Origin: Paenibacillus xylanilyticus
GTDB lineage: Bacteria; Bacillota; Bacilli; Paenibacillales; Paenibacillaceae
Direction of reading: 5' to 3'
Assembly (NCBI RefSeq): GCF_009664365.1
Contig: NZ_CP044310.1
Span: forward strand, 4,529,001 to 4,593,000
DNA length: 64,000 nt
How positions within the stretch are numbered: the first letter of the stretch is position 1; each line of letters starts with the position of its first letter. The notes beneath the pieces are model-generated. The model had not been told where the DNA came from and searched no databases. It worked only from the letters and a program-made list of their open reading frames with translations. This document shows positions 23,265 through 31,875 of this stretch, one piece after another. Made by a program: the position numbers and the translations under genes.

Positions 23265-26186
23265 TTAGTACTTGATCAAATCCAGTGTTTCGTCGAACAG
23301 GAAACCTTGCTCCTCGATCTTGCTTTCATTGCCGACAACGCAGCGATTGCCTTGTTCCAGAATTGCAGCTACGAGGGCAGCCGAATCAACGATATGGGCT
23401 TCCGTTGTACTCAGCACTTCATCGCGCTCCTGCTGCAGATCTGCTTCGGTAACGTTGGACAAGTAGCATTCCAGTGAGAAATTCCCTTCCGAATACGGTG
23501 TTCTCGGGGTATCCAGATCCTGGATGGCACCGATAATATACCGCGTCATTTCACGTTCATCCGCTTTGAAATTTTGTAAATACTGCGGAATGTCTTCATA
23601 CACTTTGTACGTTTTCTCCAGGTTAGGGTCTCTGTATGAGGCCAGATAGCTGTCCCCATTGCGTCTAAAACCACTCATGCAGCCGTAAGCACCACCCTTG
23701 GCCCGGATATTCGTCCACAGATAATCAAGAGACAGGATCCCCTGAAGAACCCGCAGCGAGCCTGTATACTGGAAGCCCTTGGTGAGGAAGTTGCCTGTCT
23801 GAACAACATATTGCACTTCCGAAGGGGACTTGAAGCCTTCATTATGATGAACCTCCTGGAATTGAGCAGGCTCCTTCGCCACATCATGTGTATACAGCTT
23901 GGATTTCAGGTCAGACACCTGCTGCTCCAATCCTTCATACCCTTTCTCATCTGCAGTATAGCTGACAAGCAGCAGTTCAGGTCGGAAGATCATGCCTGTC
24001 AATTCTTGAAGACGAGCAGCAAGCTCTTCTTTTCTCTCATCATAGTTCGCCTGGAGCTCTTCAAGCCATTGATAAAAGGCAATTCCACTCACAGCTTCCC
24101 GGAAGGCAGCCACCGCTGAATGTTTGGCAGAGGATCTGCCCATGGCCGCAGAATGTCCGCTATTGATCAAGCTGCGCTGCAGCTGCCCCTTCAGTTGGGA
24201 AATGATCTCATACAAGCGCTTCGAGTCGTCGAAGCGGGAAGTCAGAATGATCTCTTTGATCATGTCAAACGCAAATCCCAGCTTGCTGTACAAAACCTTC
24301 GCCCCGAATTCAAAGTGAGCCCGGTACGCGTTGTACTGTTTCGCATCAGCACTCGCACCTACGCTTGCACTGATTCCGCCAGAGTGGATATGGATTTCAT
24401 TGGATAACTCGTTGAACGAGAAATTCTTCGTATCCACATAACCGAGTACACTTTTCAGCAGACCGGCATAAGGCAGCAGATGCTGCGGGATCTCTTTGAC
24501 ATCGAATAAAAGCTTCAGATAACCAATCCCGTTGGTGTATAGATTGTGATGCAGGATCGTTGTGCCCTCTACCGTCTTCAGGGTTTGGTACAGGGTGGAT
24601 GCCTTGGGTTCGATATCTTCAATCGACAAGGTCGGAATAACCTGCTGCTGTTCTTTGGTCGAAGGCTCATTTTGATAATCCGCAAGCTCTTTCGTTTTTT
24701 GCACCAATTCTGCGATTTCGGTTTCATTTAGACTGGACTGATAGGATTTCAACCGAGTACGCAGCGCTTCTTCCTTCCGCTGGTTCAGCCCTTTATCCGG
24801 AGTTACGGCAACAAATGAGGTATGTGTATTTTTCAATAGATACTGCTCAATCAACTGCTCGAAGTATCCTTCATTCATTTTGGTTCGCAGCGTCGCAAAT
24901 ACGTCATTGGCCTCCAGGTGTGCAAATGGCGCCTGATCATCATAGAGCCAGCTCTGAAGTGTATAGAAGCCATAGATGAGCCCTTTCGGCATTCTTCCAA
25001 AATCAGCTTCACGATGGTTGAATTCATAAGAGTTAATGCCCGCGAGCAGCGCCTTGGGATCAATCCCTTCCTTCACCACACGCTGAAGCACTTCCTGCAC
25101 AGTATCCAAAAATACCTGCTTGCTCTCCAGGTTACTCTTCTTCAAACCGATGGTTAGTACAGGCTGATACAGGCTGTCGTCATACGAGCCATAGACTTCC
25201 TTGGCAATTCCCTTATCCAGCAATGCCTGCTTCAGAACAGCTCCTGGCGCACTCAGAAGCGCATACTGCAATATTTGAAAGGCAATGTTCAATTCCTGAT
25301 CAAGCGTGGTTCCAATGACGGCATTATACGTCAAAAAGCTGTTATCCACTTCCGACTCCGTACTTCCCGCGGAATAGGTTTTGACCACATCCACCCGCTC
25401 GCTGAAGGCTTCCTGTACCCCAATCTCCGAGTCTGTCTCGATCCGATCGTACTGGTTCAGATAGGTTTCATCCAGCCATTTCAGCTTCTCTTCCATATCC
25501 ATATCGCCGTACAGGTATATGTAGCTGTTCGAAGGATGGTAGTACTTCGTGTGGAAATCGAGCAAGCCCTGGTAGGTCAGATCCGTGATCTCATCCGGAA
25601 TGCCTCCAGACTCGCAGGAATAGGTGGTATCCGGGAAAAGTGAGTTCAGGACGGCTCTGCGTACAACACGCTCCGGTGAGGAAAATGCCCCTTTCATCTC
25701 GTTGTACACCACACCGTTATATGTCAATTCATCCTCTGGCGAGGCCAGATTGTAGTTCCAGCCCTCTTGCAGGAATATTTTCTCATTCTCATAAATATTG
25801 GTGTTCAGTACCGCATCCAGATAAATATCCATCAAGTTGTGGAAGTCATGATCATTGCGGCTGGCGATCGGGTAGATCGTTTTGTCCGGGTACGTCATTG
25901 CATTCAGAAAGGTATTCAGTGAACCCTTCAACAGCTCCACGAAGGAGTCCTTTGCCGGGAACTTCTTGGACCCGCACAGTACGGAATGCTCCAATATGTG
26001 AGGTACACCTGTATTGTCACTCGGAGGTGTTCTAAACCCGATACTGAATACTTTGTTGTCATCCTCGCTCGATAAAACGACAATTCTGGCACCTGACTTT
26101 TTGTGTTCAAGCAGGTAACCATCTGATTTCAGTTCCTCCATCCTGCGTTCCTGTAAAACCTGGTAAGGCTGAAGTTGTTTCAACAT
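23265..26186 (-). CDS. M16C zinc metallopeptidase, presequence-protease type
   Basis: 973 residues, the size of the M16C family (PreP/Cym1/YPL-type), with two homologous halves that clamp peptides. The inverted zinc motif HILEH is at residues 63-67 near VLCGSKKFP, with the distal Glu in the ENEKIFLQEGW region. It degrades short unstructured peptides in the cytosol (no signal peptide). The start was placed at the ATG after GGAGGATC, and 17 further codons lie upstream without an SD. Monocistronic. Confidence 0.93.
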   Translation of the reverse strand: MLKQLQPYQVLQERRMEELKSDGYLLEHKKSGARIVVLSSEDDNKVFSIGFRTPPSDNTGVPHILEHSVLCGSKKFPAKDSFVELLKGSLNTFLNAMTYPDKTIYPIASRNDHDFHNLMDIYLDAVLNTNIYENEKIFLQEGWNYNLASPEDELTYNGVVYNEMKGAFSSPERVVRRAVLNSLFPDTTYSCESGGIPDEITDLTYQGLLDFHTKYYHPSNSYIYLYGDMDMEEKLKWLDETYLNQYDRIETDSEIGVQEAFSERVDVVKTYSAGSTESEVDNSFLTYNAVIGTTLDQELNIAFQILQYALLSAPGAVLKQALLDKGIAKEVYGSYDDSLYQPVLTIGLKKSNLESKQVFLDTVQEVLQRVVKEGIDPKALLAGINSYEFNHREADFGRMPKGLIYGFYTLQSWLYDDQAPFAHLEANDVFATLRTKMNEGYFEQLIEQYLLKNTHTSFVAVTPDKGLNQRKEEALRTRLKSYQSSLNETEIAELVQKTKELADYQNEPSTKEQQQVIPTLSIEDIEPKASTLYQTLKTVEGTTILHHNLYTNGIGYLKLLFDVKEIPQHLLPYAGLLKSVLGYVDTKNFSFNELSNEIHIHSGGISASVGASADAKQYNAYRAHFEFGAKVLYSKLGFAFDMIKEIILTSRFDDSKRLYEIISQLKGQLQRSLINSGHSAAMGRSSAKHSAVAAFREAVSGIAFYQWLEELQANYDERKEELAARLQELTGMIFRPELLLVSYTADEKGYEGLEQQVSDLKSKLYTHDVAKEPAQFQEVHHNEGFKSPSEVQYVVQTGNFLTKGFQYTGSLRVLQGILSLDYLWTNIRAKGGAYGCMSGFRRNGDSYLASYRDPNLEKTYKVYEDIPQYLQNFKADEREMTRYIIGAIQDLDTPRTPYSEGNFSLECYLSNVTEADLQQERDEVLSTTEAHIVDSAALVAAILEQGNRCVVGNESKIEEQGFLFDETLDLIKY

Positions 26187-26404
26187 ATGCTGATCCTCCA
26201 TCAAAAGAAATTTATTTTGCTTCCTTGAGTTCCGCAAGATAAAGGTAATTTATGCCTATGGATAGTATACACCATCGTTTCATGTCTTCCTAACTTACAG
26301 CCAGAGGCAACTAGACATCTCCTGATATGTATTATGTACAATTTCGGTTTATGAACCCGAAAGGCAGGGAATTTCTATTCAATATGCTAAAAATGGGTAT
26401 AAAA

Positions 26405-26449
26405 AAAGATCGCACCGACAGCTTGTTCAACAAGCGTCATGCGATCTTT
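26405..26449 (-). terminator. Terminator after tRNA-Leu
   Basis: AAAGATCGCA and TGCGATCTTT arms with ACAGCTTGTT/AACAAGC inside, followed on the minus strand by TTTTATACC. It starts 7 bases beyond the tRNA. Confidence 0.75.
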
Positions 26450-26455
26450 TAAGGA

Positions 26456-26541
26456 TGCCGAGGACCGGGATCGAACCGGTACGGTAGTCACCTACCGCAG
26501 GATTTTAAGTCCTGTGCGTCTGCCAATTCCGCCACCCCGGC
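26456..26541 (-). tRNA. tRNA-Leu (anticodon UAA)
   Basis: 86 nt with a long variable arm, as expected of tRNA-Leu. Acceptor GCCGGGG/CCTCGGC with a wobble pair, anticodon stem CAGGA/TCCTG with loop CTTAAAA, T-arm CCGGTTCGATCCCGG. CCA not encoded. Confidence 0.95.
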
Positions 26542-26653
26542 ATATGTATGTATTACTTCATCACTTGAGGCGACAAGAAATATCTTATCATAGGATTGAA
26601 CATTATGCAACATATAATTTATTTTTTTTAATACGACCATAAAAAAAGTGAAA

Positions 26654-26714
26654 AGGCACTACCAGCGTCAGCTGGCAGTGCCTAGAAAGTCCGAGTTGCG
26701 GTCCCGGACTTTCT
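26654..26714 (-). terminator. Double-hairpin terminator of the stress protein gene
   Basis: Two hairpins side by side: AGAAAGTCCG/CGGACTTTCT and AGGCACT-CCAGC/GCTGG-AGTGCCT. On the minus strand the second ends in TTTTCACTTTTTTT. Confidence 0.75.
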
Positions 26715-26820
26715 ATAAACCATCTATATTAAGGGAGGTGTGAGATCATAATACCGCCCCAACATTAAAGAAACCTAAAATCAGGCTTAAATTAAACTAA
26801 AAAGTTGCAAGAACCTTGTT

Positions 26821-27279
26821 CTACGCATCTTCCCCCTTCACAATCGGTGCAATGCGGGCAGCATCCTCCTCACTGCATTCCACCACGATAAGGAAGTGAT
26901 CCTCAAGAAGCCACTGCTCATAATACTGAGCATCCTCTTCAGCAATGCCGGCTTCTGCCAGAGTAAGAACGAGATCATCCGTTTCTCCTCCAATTTCATT
27001 ACCAGCCAGTCGGCGAACCGCTTTGCCTGCAGAGATCGTCTGATCCATGCGTTTTCCCAATGCTGCGAGTACACCCTTGAAGACGCCGAATGCACCATTT
27101 GTACCAGCACCCTTCAACGGTTTGTCCAGACCTGCCTTTTCGCTGATCAAATCAAGATCCAAATGCTCCTTCGCCACAACCCCCATCGCTTCCGCTTCTA
27201 ACCCTGCTTCCTTGAGCTTATTAAGCATGATAATCGCTTCGTTCTCCGTTTGAACCAGTCCAACCAATAATTGTGTCAT
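26821..27279 (-). CDS. General stress protein 17M-like protein
   Basis: 152 residues. The N-terminus (LLVGLVQTENEAIIMLNKLK) resembles the YflT/GSP17M fold, where a nucleotide-binding-like domain precedes a helical part. A central glycine-rich stretch (GAGTNGAFGVFKGVLAALG) and an acidic C-terminus follow. Such proteins are often controlled by a general stress sigma factor, but no such promoter is evident here. Soluble, monocistronic. Confidence 0.65.
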   Translation of the reverse strand: MTQLLVGLVQTENEAIIMLNKLKEAGLEAEAMGVVAKEHLDLDLISEKAGLDKPLKGAGTNGAFGVFKGVLAALGKRMDQTISAGKAVRRLAGNEIGGETDDLVLTLAEAGIAEEDAQYYEQWLLEDHFLIVVECSEEDAARIAPIVKGEDA

Positions 27280-27508
27280 TCCGTTCCCTCCCTATTAGGA
27301 CATGTTATAACCCAAAACGTTAATCCGTCTTGGCATCAAGGCTTTAATCAAACTATCTATTTCATAAGTCAATTCACCTAAACCTGAAAGATTTATTTCT
27401 TTTCTGGAAATCCATACCTAGTTCTGATAGACTAGATAAAGAAGCCAAATTAACCATTGAAATTATTGACATATTAAGCAACCATCTCATAACCAGGAGC
27501 AATGTCTT

Positions 27509-27745
27509 ATGAAAAAAGAGGTAGAAATTGCCATTCGTCGTAATCAACAAATTGTTGTTCGCAATAACAGCGGTCAGACGGTGACCGGATTTCCCGAGCG
27601 TTCTGCTGACTCATCCATTCTTACCCTGCGTACGGTCCAGGGAAACCTTTGGATTCCTTTTGATGAGGTTGAGCAGGTTACCCGCCTACTGAGTATCCGT
27701 TCCCATCATATGAAGGGCCTGCAGTTGAGTATTGCAGATCTATAG
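27509..27745 (+). CDS. Small hypothetical protein, 78 aa
   Basis: A soluble basic protein. VEIAIRRNQQIVVRNNSGQT, then LTLRTVQGNLWIPFDEVEQV reads like a small beta-barrel. An AGGAG ribosome site lies 11 bases before the ATG. A perfect terminator follows. Not a recognised characterised family. Confidence 0.65.
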   Translation: MKKEVEIAIRRNQQIVVRNNSGQTVTGFPERSADSSILTLRTVQGNLWIPFDEVEQVTRLLSIRSHHMKGLQLSIADL

Positions 27746-27760
27746 CTCTATCGCTGATTA

Positions 27761-27800
27761 AAACCAAAAACCAGACCCTCTCGGGTCTGGTTTTTGGTTT
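27761..27800. terminator. Perfect 18-bp bidirectional terminator
   Basis: AAACCAAAAACCAGACCC pairs base for base with GGGTCTGGTTTTTGGTTT around TCTC. It ends the small plus-strand gene and the convergent nuclease gene. Confidence 0.9.
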
Positions 27801-27824
27801 GTTCTATGGGTCTAAATTTTTAAG

Positions 27825-28310
27825 CTACTTCACAACAAACTTTACCCGTGTTCCATCCGGATATGTACTCAGCTGATTGCCAACCCATGAACCCGCTCCG
27901 CGGTTGTCCTTGGGCGTAATGTACTCGATATCTGCATTTGACCCGCCTTCAGCACACATGGCCATGGGCCACTCATCCCGATCCTTCCCTTTCTTCACGG
28001 GTACACCCTTGAGTGACAGGTCACGATTGGCTTCTGCGCCCTCACGATCAATCGTGCATACATCCGAGTGCCCTGCCTTGATGGCGTCCTTGATATGCTT
28101 CGCCGTCTCCGGATACCGATCAGAGGGAAAGGTGATGGTGTGATCCACACCCTGACTGCTCCCTTTAAACGGGGATGGCAGATCCAGCGGCAATTCTCCC
28201 TCATACCAGGCAAAGACAGCCAGAACCACCAGCGTTACCAGCGTAATAAACGATTTCTTCAGATTGCTCCAGCCTTTGTTTTTCTTCTTCCTTGTGCGCT
28301 TCCTCTTCAT
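27825..28310 (-). CDS. NucA/NucB-type secreted or anchored deoxyribonuclease
   Basis: 161 residues: a strongly basic N-terminus (KRKRTRKKKNK), one membrane helix (SFITLVTLVVLAVFAWY), then a NucA/NucB domain. The domain shows ITFPSDRYPETAKHI, then CTIDREGAEANRD and the core KGKDRDEWPMAMCAEGG with the catalytic Asp-Glu pair, and DNRGAGSWVGNQL. NucA/NucB enzymes cut extracellular or incoming DNA in bacilli. The start at the ATG after GGGGGAG lies downstream of a TATAAT promoter box, and the longer frame would begin inside the neighbouring terminator. A LexA-like box sits in the promoter. Confidence 0.9.
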   Translation of the reverse strand: MKRKRTRKKKNKGWSNLKKSFITLVTLVVLAVFAWYEGELPLDLPSPFKGSSQGVDHTITFPSDRYPETAKHIKDAIKAGHSDVCTIDREGAEANRDLSLKGVPVKKGKDRDEWPMAMCAEGGSNADIEYITPKDNRGAGSWVGNQLSTYPDGTRVKFVVK

Positions 28311-28334
28311 GCTGTCTCCCCCGTTCCCTCTTGC

Positions 28335-28364
28335 ATTATACCAGAACGTTCGTTCGTGAAACAA
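28335..28364 (-). promoter_or_regulatory. Nuclease promoter with LexA (SOS) box
   Basis: Minus strand: TTGTTT (28359-28364), 18-bp spacer, TATAAT (28335-28340). The spacer holds CGAACGAACGTTCT (28343-28356), which fits CGAACNNNNGTTCG except the last base, the same form as the box near 13.87 kb. Confidence 0.75.
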
Positions 28365-28371
28365 TACCAAA

Positions 28372-28401
28372 AAGACAGTCCGTAATACCACGAACTGTCT
28401 T
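28372..28401 (-). terminator. Terminator of the LOV kinase gene
   Basis: AAGACAGT and ACTGTCTT arms with CCGT/ACG inside, followed on the minus strand by TTTGG. It sits 29 bases beyond the kinase stop. Confidence 0.7.
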
Positions 28402-28429
28402 CTTCCCGTTTATTCTTATGAACCGCTTG

Positions 28430-29584
28430 TTATCCCACATGCGGGATAACCTGCTGCCTTAACAGGGGTAGTGTCACATGGAAATGCGTTCCCTGCCCTG
28501 GTACACTCTCTACAGCAATGTCCCCCTGCATCAATTCAAGCAGTTCCTTACAGATGGCCAATCCCAGTCCACTGCCACCAAATCTGCGGGCATGAGACAC
28601 ATCTGTCTGGGTGAATGCCTCAAATAATTGATGTAACTTCTCCTCAGGAATCCCGATTCCCGTATCACTTACGGTAAATAACAAGGTAATGGAGTCGCCG
28701 TGCTGCTCCTTCACATCAAGCTGCAGTAACACTTCACCTTGCTCTGTGAACTTGATCGCATTGCTCAACAGGTTATCCAGTACCTGACGCAGACGCAGCG
28801 GATCCCCGACCAAAACATCCGGTACCTGCATATCGGCCTGACAGCGCAATTGAACCTTCTTCTGTTCAGCCGCAGGCTCGTGCGTTCTAACGATCTGTTG
28901 AATGAGCTTGAGGGGCTGAAATTCGATCTGTTCAACTTGCATCTTGCCGCGCCCGAGCTTCGCCATGTCGAGACTGTTATTCACAATATTGAGCAGGGCT
29001 TCACCAGACTGACGGGCAAGGTCCAAGTATTCTTCCTGCTCCTCACTGATTTCACCCATGCTCGTTAACTCGATCATGCCCATAATTCCATTGAGCGGTG
29101 TGCGCAGTTCATGATTTAATTTTCCGATAAACTCCAGGTGTCCCCTGCTGTTCATCTCCGCCATCCTGGCCGCCCTGCGAAGCTGCTCTTCGGCATATTT
29201 CCGTTCAGAGATGTCATATTGGATGCCAACAAAGAAGAGACACTGTCCCTCATCATCAAATATAGGATCAATGTTCAATTCGTTCCAGAATGGTTGACCA
29301 CTTTTGGTATAGTTCAAAATATCAATTTTAATGGACTCCTGCCGATTAAGCGCCTTACGAATTTGGCTTACAGTTTCGGGATCCGTGTCCCTGCCCTGAA
29401 GGAATCGGCAGTTCTGTCCAACGACTTCTTCAAAGGTATATCCTGTCAGAGCAGTGAACTGTTCATTGACATATATCAATGGCTGCTCTGATGAAGTTGC
29501 ATCGACCACAGTTACGGAAGATTTAAGCTTGGATATTAAAAACTCCCACTGAATGGGTATGGAGTGCTTATTTTGGATGCTCAT
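28430..29584 (-). CDS. LOV-domain blue-light histidine kinase
   Basis: 384 residues, soluble. Residues 20-130 form a LOV (light-oxygen-voltage) PAS domain with GQNCRFLQG. The photoactive Cys is C59, and the flavin-contact residues N91, N101 (WNELNIDP) and Q122 (FVGIQ) match those of B. subtilis YtvA. The HisKA dimer helix carries the phospho-acceptor H158 in NHELRTPLNG. The HATPase domain has the N box DNLLSNAIKF, DTGIGIPEE and GGSGLGLAI. Light should form a Cys-flavin adduct and change kinase activity. No response regulator is adjacent. GGAGGGG precedes the ATG. Confidence 0.95.
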   Translation of the reverse strand: MSIQNKHSIPIQWEFLISKLKSSVTVVDATSSEQPLIYVNEQFTALTGYTFEEVVGQNCRFLQGRDTDPETVSQIRKALNRQESIKIDILNYTKSGQPFWNELNIDPIFDDEGQCLFFVGIQYDISERKYAEEQLRRAARMAEMNSRGHLEFIGKLNHELRTPLNGIMGMIELTSMGEISEEQEEYLDLARQSGEALLNIVNNSLDMAKLGRGKMQVEQIEFQPLKLIQQIVRTHEPAAEQKKVQLRCQADMQVPDVLVGDPLRLRQVLDNLLSNAIKFTEQGEVLLQLDVKEQHGDSITLLFTVSDTGIGIPEEKLHQLFEAFTQTDVSHARRFGGSGLGLAICKELLELMQGDIAVESVPGQGTHFHVTLPLLRQQVIPHVG

Positions 29585-29762
29585 GCTTCCCCTCCTGTTT
29601 TCTTGTGGTCCGTTGCATCAAATAAATATATAATTAGAATGATAACAAATGGGTCTTGGATCAATCGAAATCAATATATTTAATTGTAACACATTATTCA
29701 AATGATGTGGTTTGTGGGTAAAATACGCTTAACTCACACCAATCCGTCAGGAGGAACACATC

Positions 29763-29834
29763 ATGAAATTTCTGTTGATTGTTATTATTGTTATTCTGGT
29801 ATTATATTTCTTCACTAGACGCAGACGTCGTTAA
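29763..29834 (+). CDS. 23-aa membrane microprotein with polyarginine tail
   Basis: ATG to TAA, 24 codons, after AGGAGG at 8 bases. One hydrophobic helix (FLLIVIIVILVLYFF) and the ending TRRRRR. The ideal ribosome site and the helix-plus-arginine design favour a real peptide. It precedes the DUF6199 gene by 40 bases. Function unknown. Confidence 0.55.
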   Translation: MKFLLIVIIVILVLYFFTRRRRR

Positions 29835-29874
29835 TTTCAATCCGGGTCATGCAAACAAGGAAGGAAGATCGGGC

Positions 29875-30063
29875 ATGAGAACCCTCTTTTTTATTTTCAT
29901 GACACTTTGCATTATCAATCTCTGTTTTCCCAAATTCGGATGGTATCTCCGTTATGGATGGATTTCCAGAGGAGAGTCCGAACCCAGTAAGCCTTATATG
30001 ACGTTCACCCGCTTGACTAGTTTGGTTATGCTGATTATTGCTTTTACACTCGCATCAGCTTGA
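29875..30063 (+). CDS. DUF6199 small membrane protein
   Basis: 62 residues: an N-terminal helix (TLFFIFMTLCIINLCF), the conserved loop PKFGWYLRYGWISRGESEPS, and a second helix at the end. This is the pattern of DUF6199 proteins of Firmicutes, uncharacterised. The start is the ATG after GGAAGGAAG. An earlier in-frame ATG lies inside the preceding microprotein gene. A terminator follows. Confidence 0.75.
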   Translation: MRTLFFIFMTLCIINLCFPKFGWYLRYGWISRGESEPSKPYMTFTRLTSLVMLIIAFTLASA

Positions 30064-30079
30064 AGAGCATATACTTATG

Positions 30080-30110
30080 AAGCAGTTGTCCATCTGGATC
30101 ACTGCTTTTT
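30080..30110 (+). terminator. Terminator after DUF6199
   Basis: AAGCAGT and ACTGCTT arms with TCCA/TGGA inside, followed by TTTTGG. Confidence 0.75.
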
Positions 30111-30233
30111 GGGCTATCAATGAACAAAAAATGATAATTTTATTTGTGGTGCATTGCCCTCCATCCCTTTACTATTAGTATTGTTATTCAGCCAAGTACT
30201 GAATATATATGAACCTAGAAAGGGCATCTATGC

Positions 30234-31034
30234 ATGAACATCATATTCTACCCATACTGGGCTGCAAAGACATTCCTATCCTTTATTGATGTATTATATA
30301 TCATGGTGATCACATTACTGGTCTATGGACAGACTGGATCTGTGCTCTATGCTGCACTATTTCCTTTCATTCAGATGATGGCACGAATTGCATCCGCCTT
30401 AAGCTCTCCCTGGCTTGTGGGACGTTTCGCGGTGACCAAACTGCTTATTGGCATTCCTGCAGCAAAGACGCTAATATTCACCGGCATTGCCATATCACTT
30501 ACTTACCTGACTTTACATATCCCGGTCTTACTGGCCGTTATCGCCGTTCTTTCCTTACTGGAGGGCTGGGAGTCTCTGGTGCTTGATACCATTACCCCTC
30601 GCCTTGTTGTACTAGACGAAGAGCTCGTAAAAACGAAACGCCTGATATCCTTCTCCTGCCAAACTGCAGCCATTGTTGGATATGCGATAGCCGGTTTGGT
30701 TGTCAGTCACTGGGGAGCTTTAACGACATTCTGGACGGCTGCAGCCATGTCATGGGCCAGCTTGACGCTTATGGTCGCCATCGGTTTACTATTGGACGAC
30801 ACTGCTAAAAAGGAAGACCTCAGACATCTTGAACGTCCTAAACGAAATGTCCTCCGGGATGGTCTGTTATTGACTGGAGCCTTCGGCGTGTCTGCCCTCT
30901 TGTTTGAATGGGTTGCGGATGAGTCGGGAATCTGGCTGGTCTATCTCATCGGAGGAGCCGTGCTAGTTCTTTCATTTATATTTTCTTCCGGAGTAATTCA
31001 AGCACGCCAGCAGCGCCGCTCGATCCGAGCGTAA
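30234..31034 (+). CDS. Shortened MFS-type membrane protein
   Basis: 266 residues, about eight hydrophobic helices. The first six follow the N-terminal half of an MFS carrier, from PYWAAKTFLSFIDVLYIM on. The usual central loop comes next (LLLDDTAKKEDLRHLERPKR), but then only about two helices follow and the protein stops at RQQRRSIRA. Family members normally have 12 helices and about 400 residues, so this is either a natural half-sized form or a gene with an internal deletion. There is no frameshift, and a clean double terminator follows. Transport activity is doubtful. Confidence 0.7.
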   Translation: MNIIFYPYWAAKTFLSFIDVLYIMVITLLVYGQTGSVLYAALFPFIQMMARIASALSSPWLVGRFAVTKLLIGIPAAKTLIFTGIAISLTYLTLHIPVLLAVIAVLSLLEGWESLVLDTITPRLVVLDEELVKTKRLISFSCQTAAIVGYAIAGLVVSHWGALTTFWTAAAMSWASLTLMVAIGLLLDDTAKKEDLRHLERPKRNVLRDGLLLTGAFGVSALLFEWVADESGIWLVYLIGGAVLVLSFIFSSGVIQARQQRRSIRA

Positions 31035-31055
31035 GCATTTGGGAATAAATTAAAA

Positions 31056-31109
31056 GACGAGCAGATCTCTGCTCGTCCCAGGCTGTTCCGAACATTGGCG
31101 GAACAGCCT
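31056..31109 (+). terminator. Double hairpin terminator
   Basis: GACGAGCAGA/TCTGCTCGTC directly followed by AGGCTGTTCCG/CGGAACAGCCT, then ACTTTTTAA. Both stems are perfect. Confidence 0.8.
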
Positions 31110-31143
31110 ACTTTTTAACCATATGCACTGGTCGGTTCATTAT

Positions 31144-31473
31144 CTAATCTAACGGGTAATCGGTGAGCGGCTTGCCTTGCTTGTAATATAAAGTCGGGGA
31201 CAGGATGTTGAAGAAAATATGTGCATCAGAAAGGCCTTCGTCTGCCAGAATACCATGGATGGAAGATGCAATGCGATTGTGAATTTCCTGATCACGCTGG
31301 AACATCAGGATCTCAATCGAGGCTGGAGATGGGGTGAGAGCTTGTACATCATAACGCTCTGCCTTCAATCTTTCTCGGGGAATATTACAAATGAGAGCCA
31401 TCTGCTCCGTAATCCGGGGGACAGTTTCCTCCAATTGATGACCTGTGAATCCTCTAAAGCGAATAAACGGCAT
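31144..31473 (-). CDS. DUF1904 protein
   Basis: 109 residues with the DUF1904 pattern: MPFIRFRGF at the start, CNIPRERLKAERYDVQAL in the middle, HIFFNILSPTLYYKQGKPL at the end. The fold resembles tautomerase-like proteins, with the initial Met-Pro, but activity is unknown. The ATG after GAAGGGATC was chosen, and 17 further codons upstream lack an SD. Confidence 0.82.
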   Translation of the reverse strand: MPFIRFRGFTGHQLEETVPRITEQMALICNIPRERLKAERYDVQALTPSPASIEILMFQRDQEIHNRIASSIHGILADEGLSDAHIFFNILSPTLYYKQGKPLTDYPLD

Positions 31474-31585
31474 TACGATCCCTTCAATCTCTAAATTTAG
31501 TCTCTTATGTGATTTTAAGCACATTGTTTTCGCTTGTCAAATGCATGGCTCGCTGATACTGCTGACTTCTCTTATCTACTTAGGA

Positions 31586-31614
31586 AAGGCCCCGCTGAGA
31601 TCTCAGCAGGGCCT
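31586..31614 (-). terminator. Terminator of the second YjcZ gene
   Basis: AAGGCCC-GCTGA and TCAGC-AGGGCCTT arms around GATC. On the minus strand it is followed by TCC, a weak T run. Confidence 0.55.
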
Positions 31615-31648
31615 TGAATGATCCTTCCATTCTGTTACAAGGTACGAA

Positions 31649-31774
31649 TTAACACCAGAACGATTTCGTGATGATGACGAGCAGAATGAAGAGTACCAGA
31701 ATTGCAGCAGTAGAAGTACACATACCGTATCCTACTCCACCAACATTGTTACAACCGTATCCAACTTGACTCAT
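31649..31774 (-). CDS. YjcZ-type small sporulation protein (second)
   Basis: 41 codons after AAAGGAGG. A Gly/Tyr/Cys-rich start (VGYGCNNVGGVGYGMC) and the family helix AAILVLFILLVIITKSF. It differs from the first copy near 20.8 kb mainly in having three cysteines. Function of the family is unknown. Confidence 0.87.
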   Translation of the reverse strand: MSQVGYGCNNVGGVGYGMCTSTAAILVLFILLVIITKSFWC

Positions 31775-31875
31775 TTGATTGGCCTCCTTTGAATTTCAAG
31801 GTATGCCATAACATATGCCAATTCAGCACGATTGACCGGGCATATCCCCAATCCGCTACGCCCAATCCGAATTAA

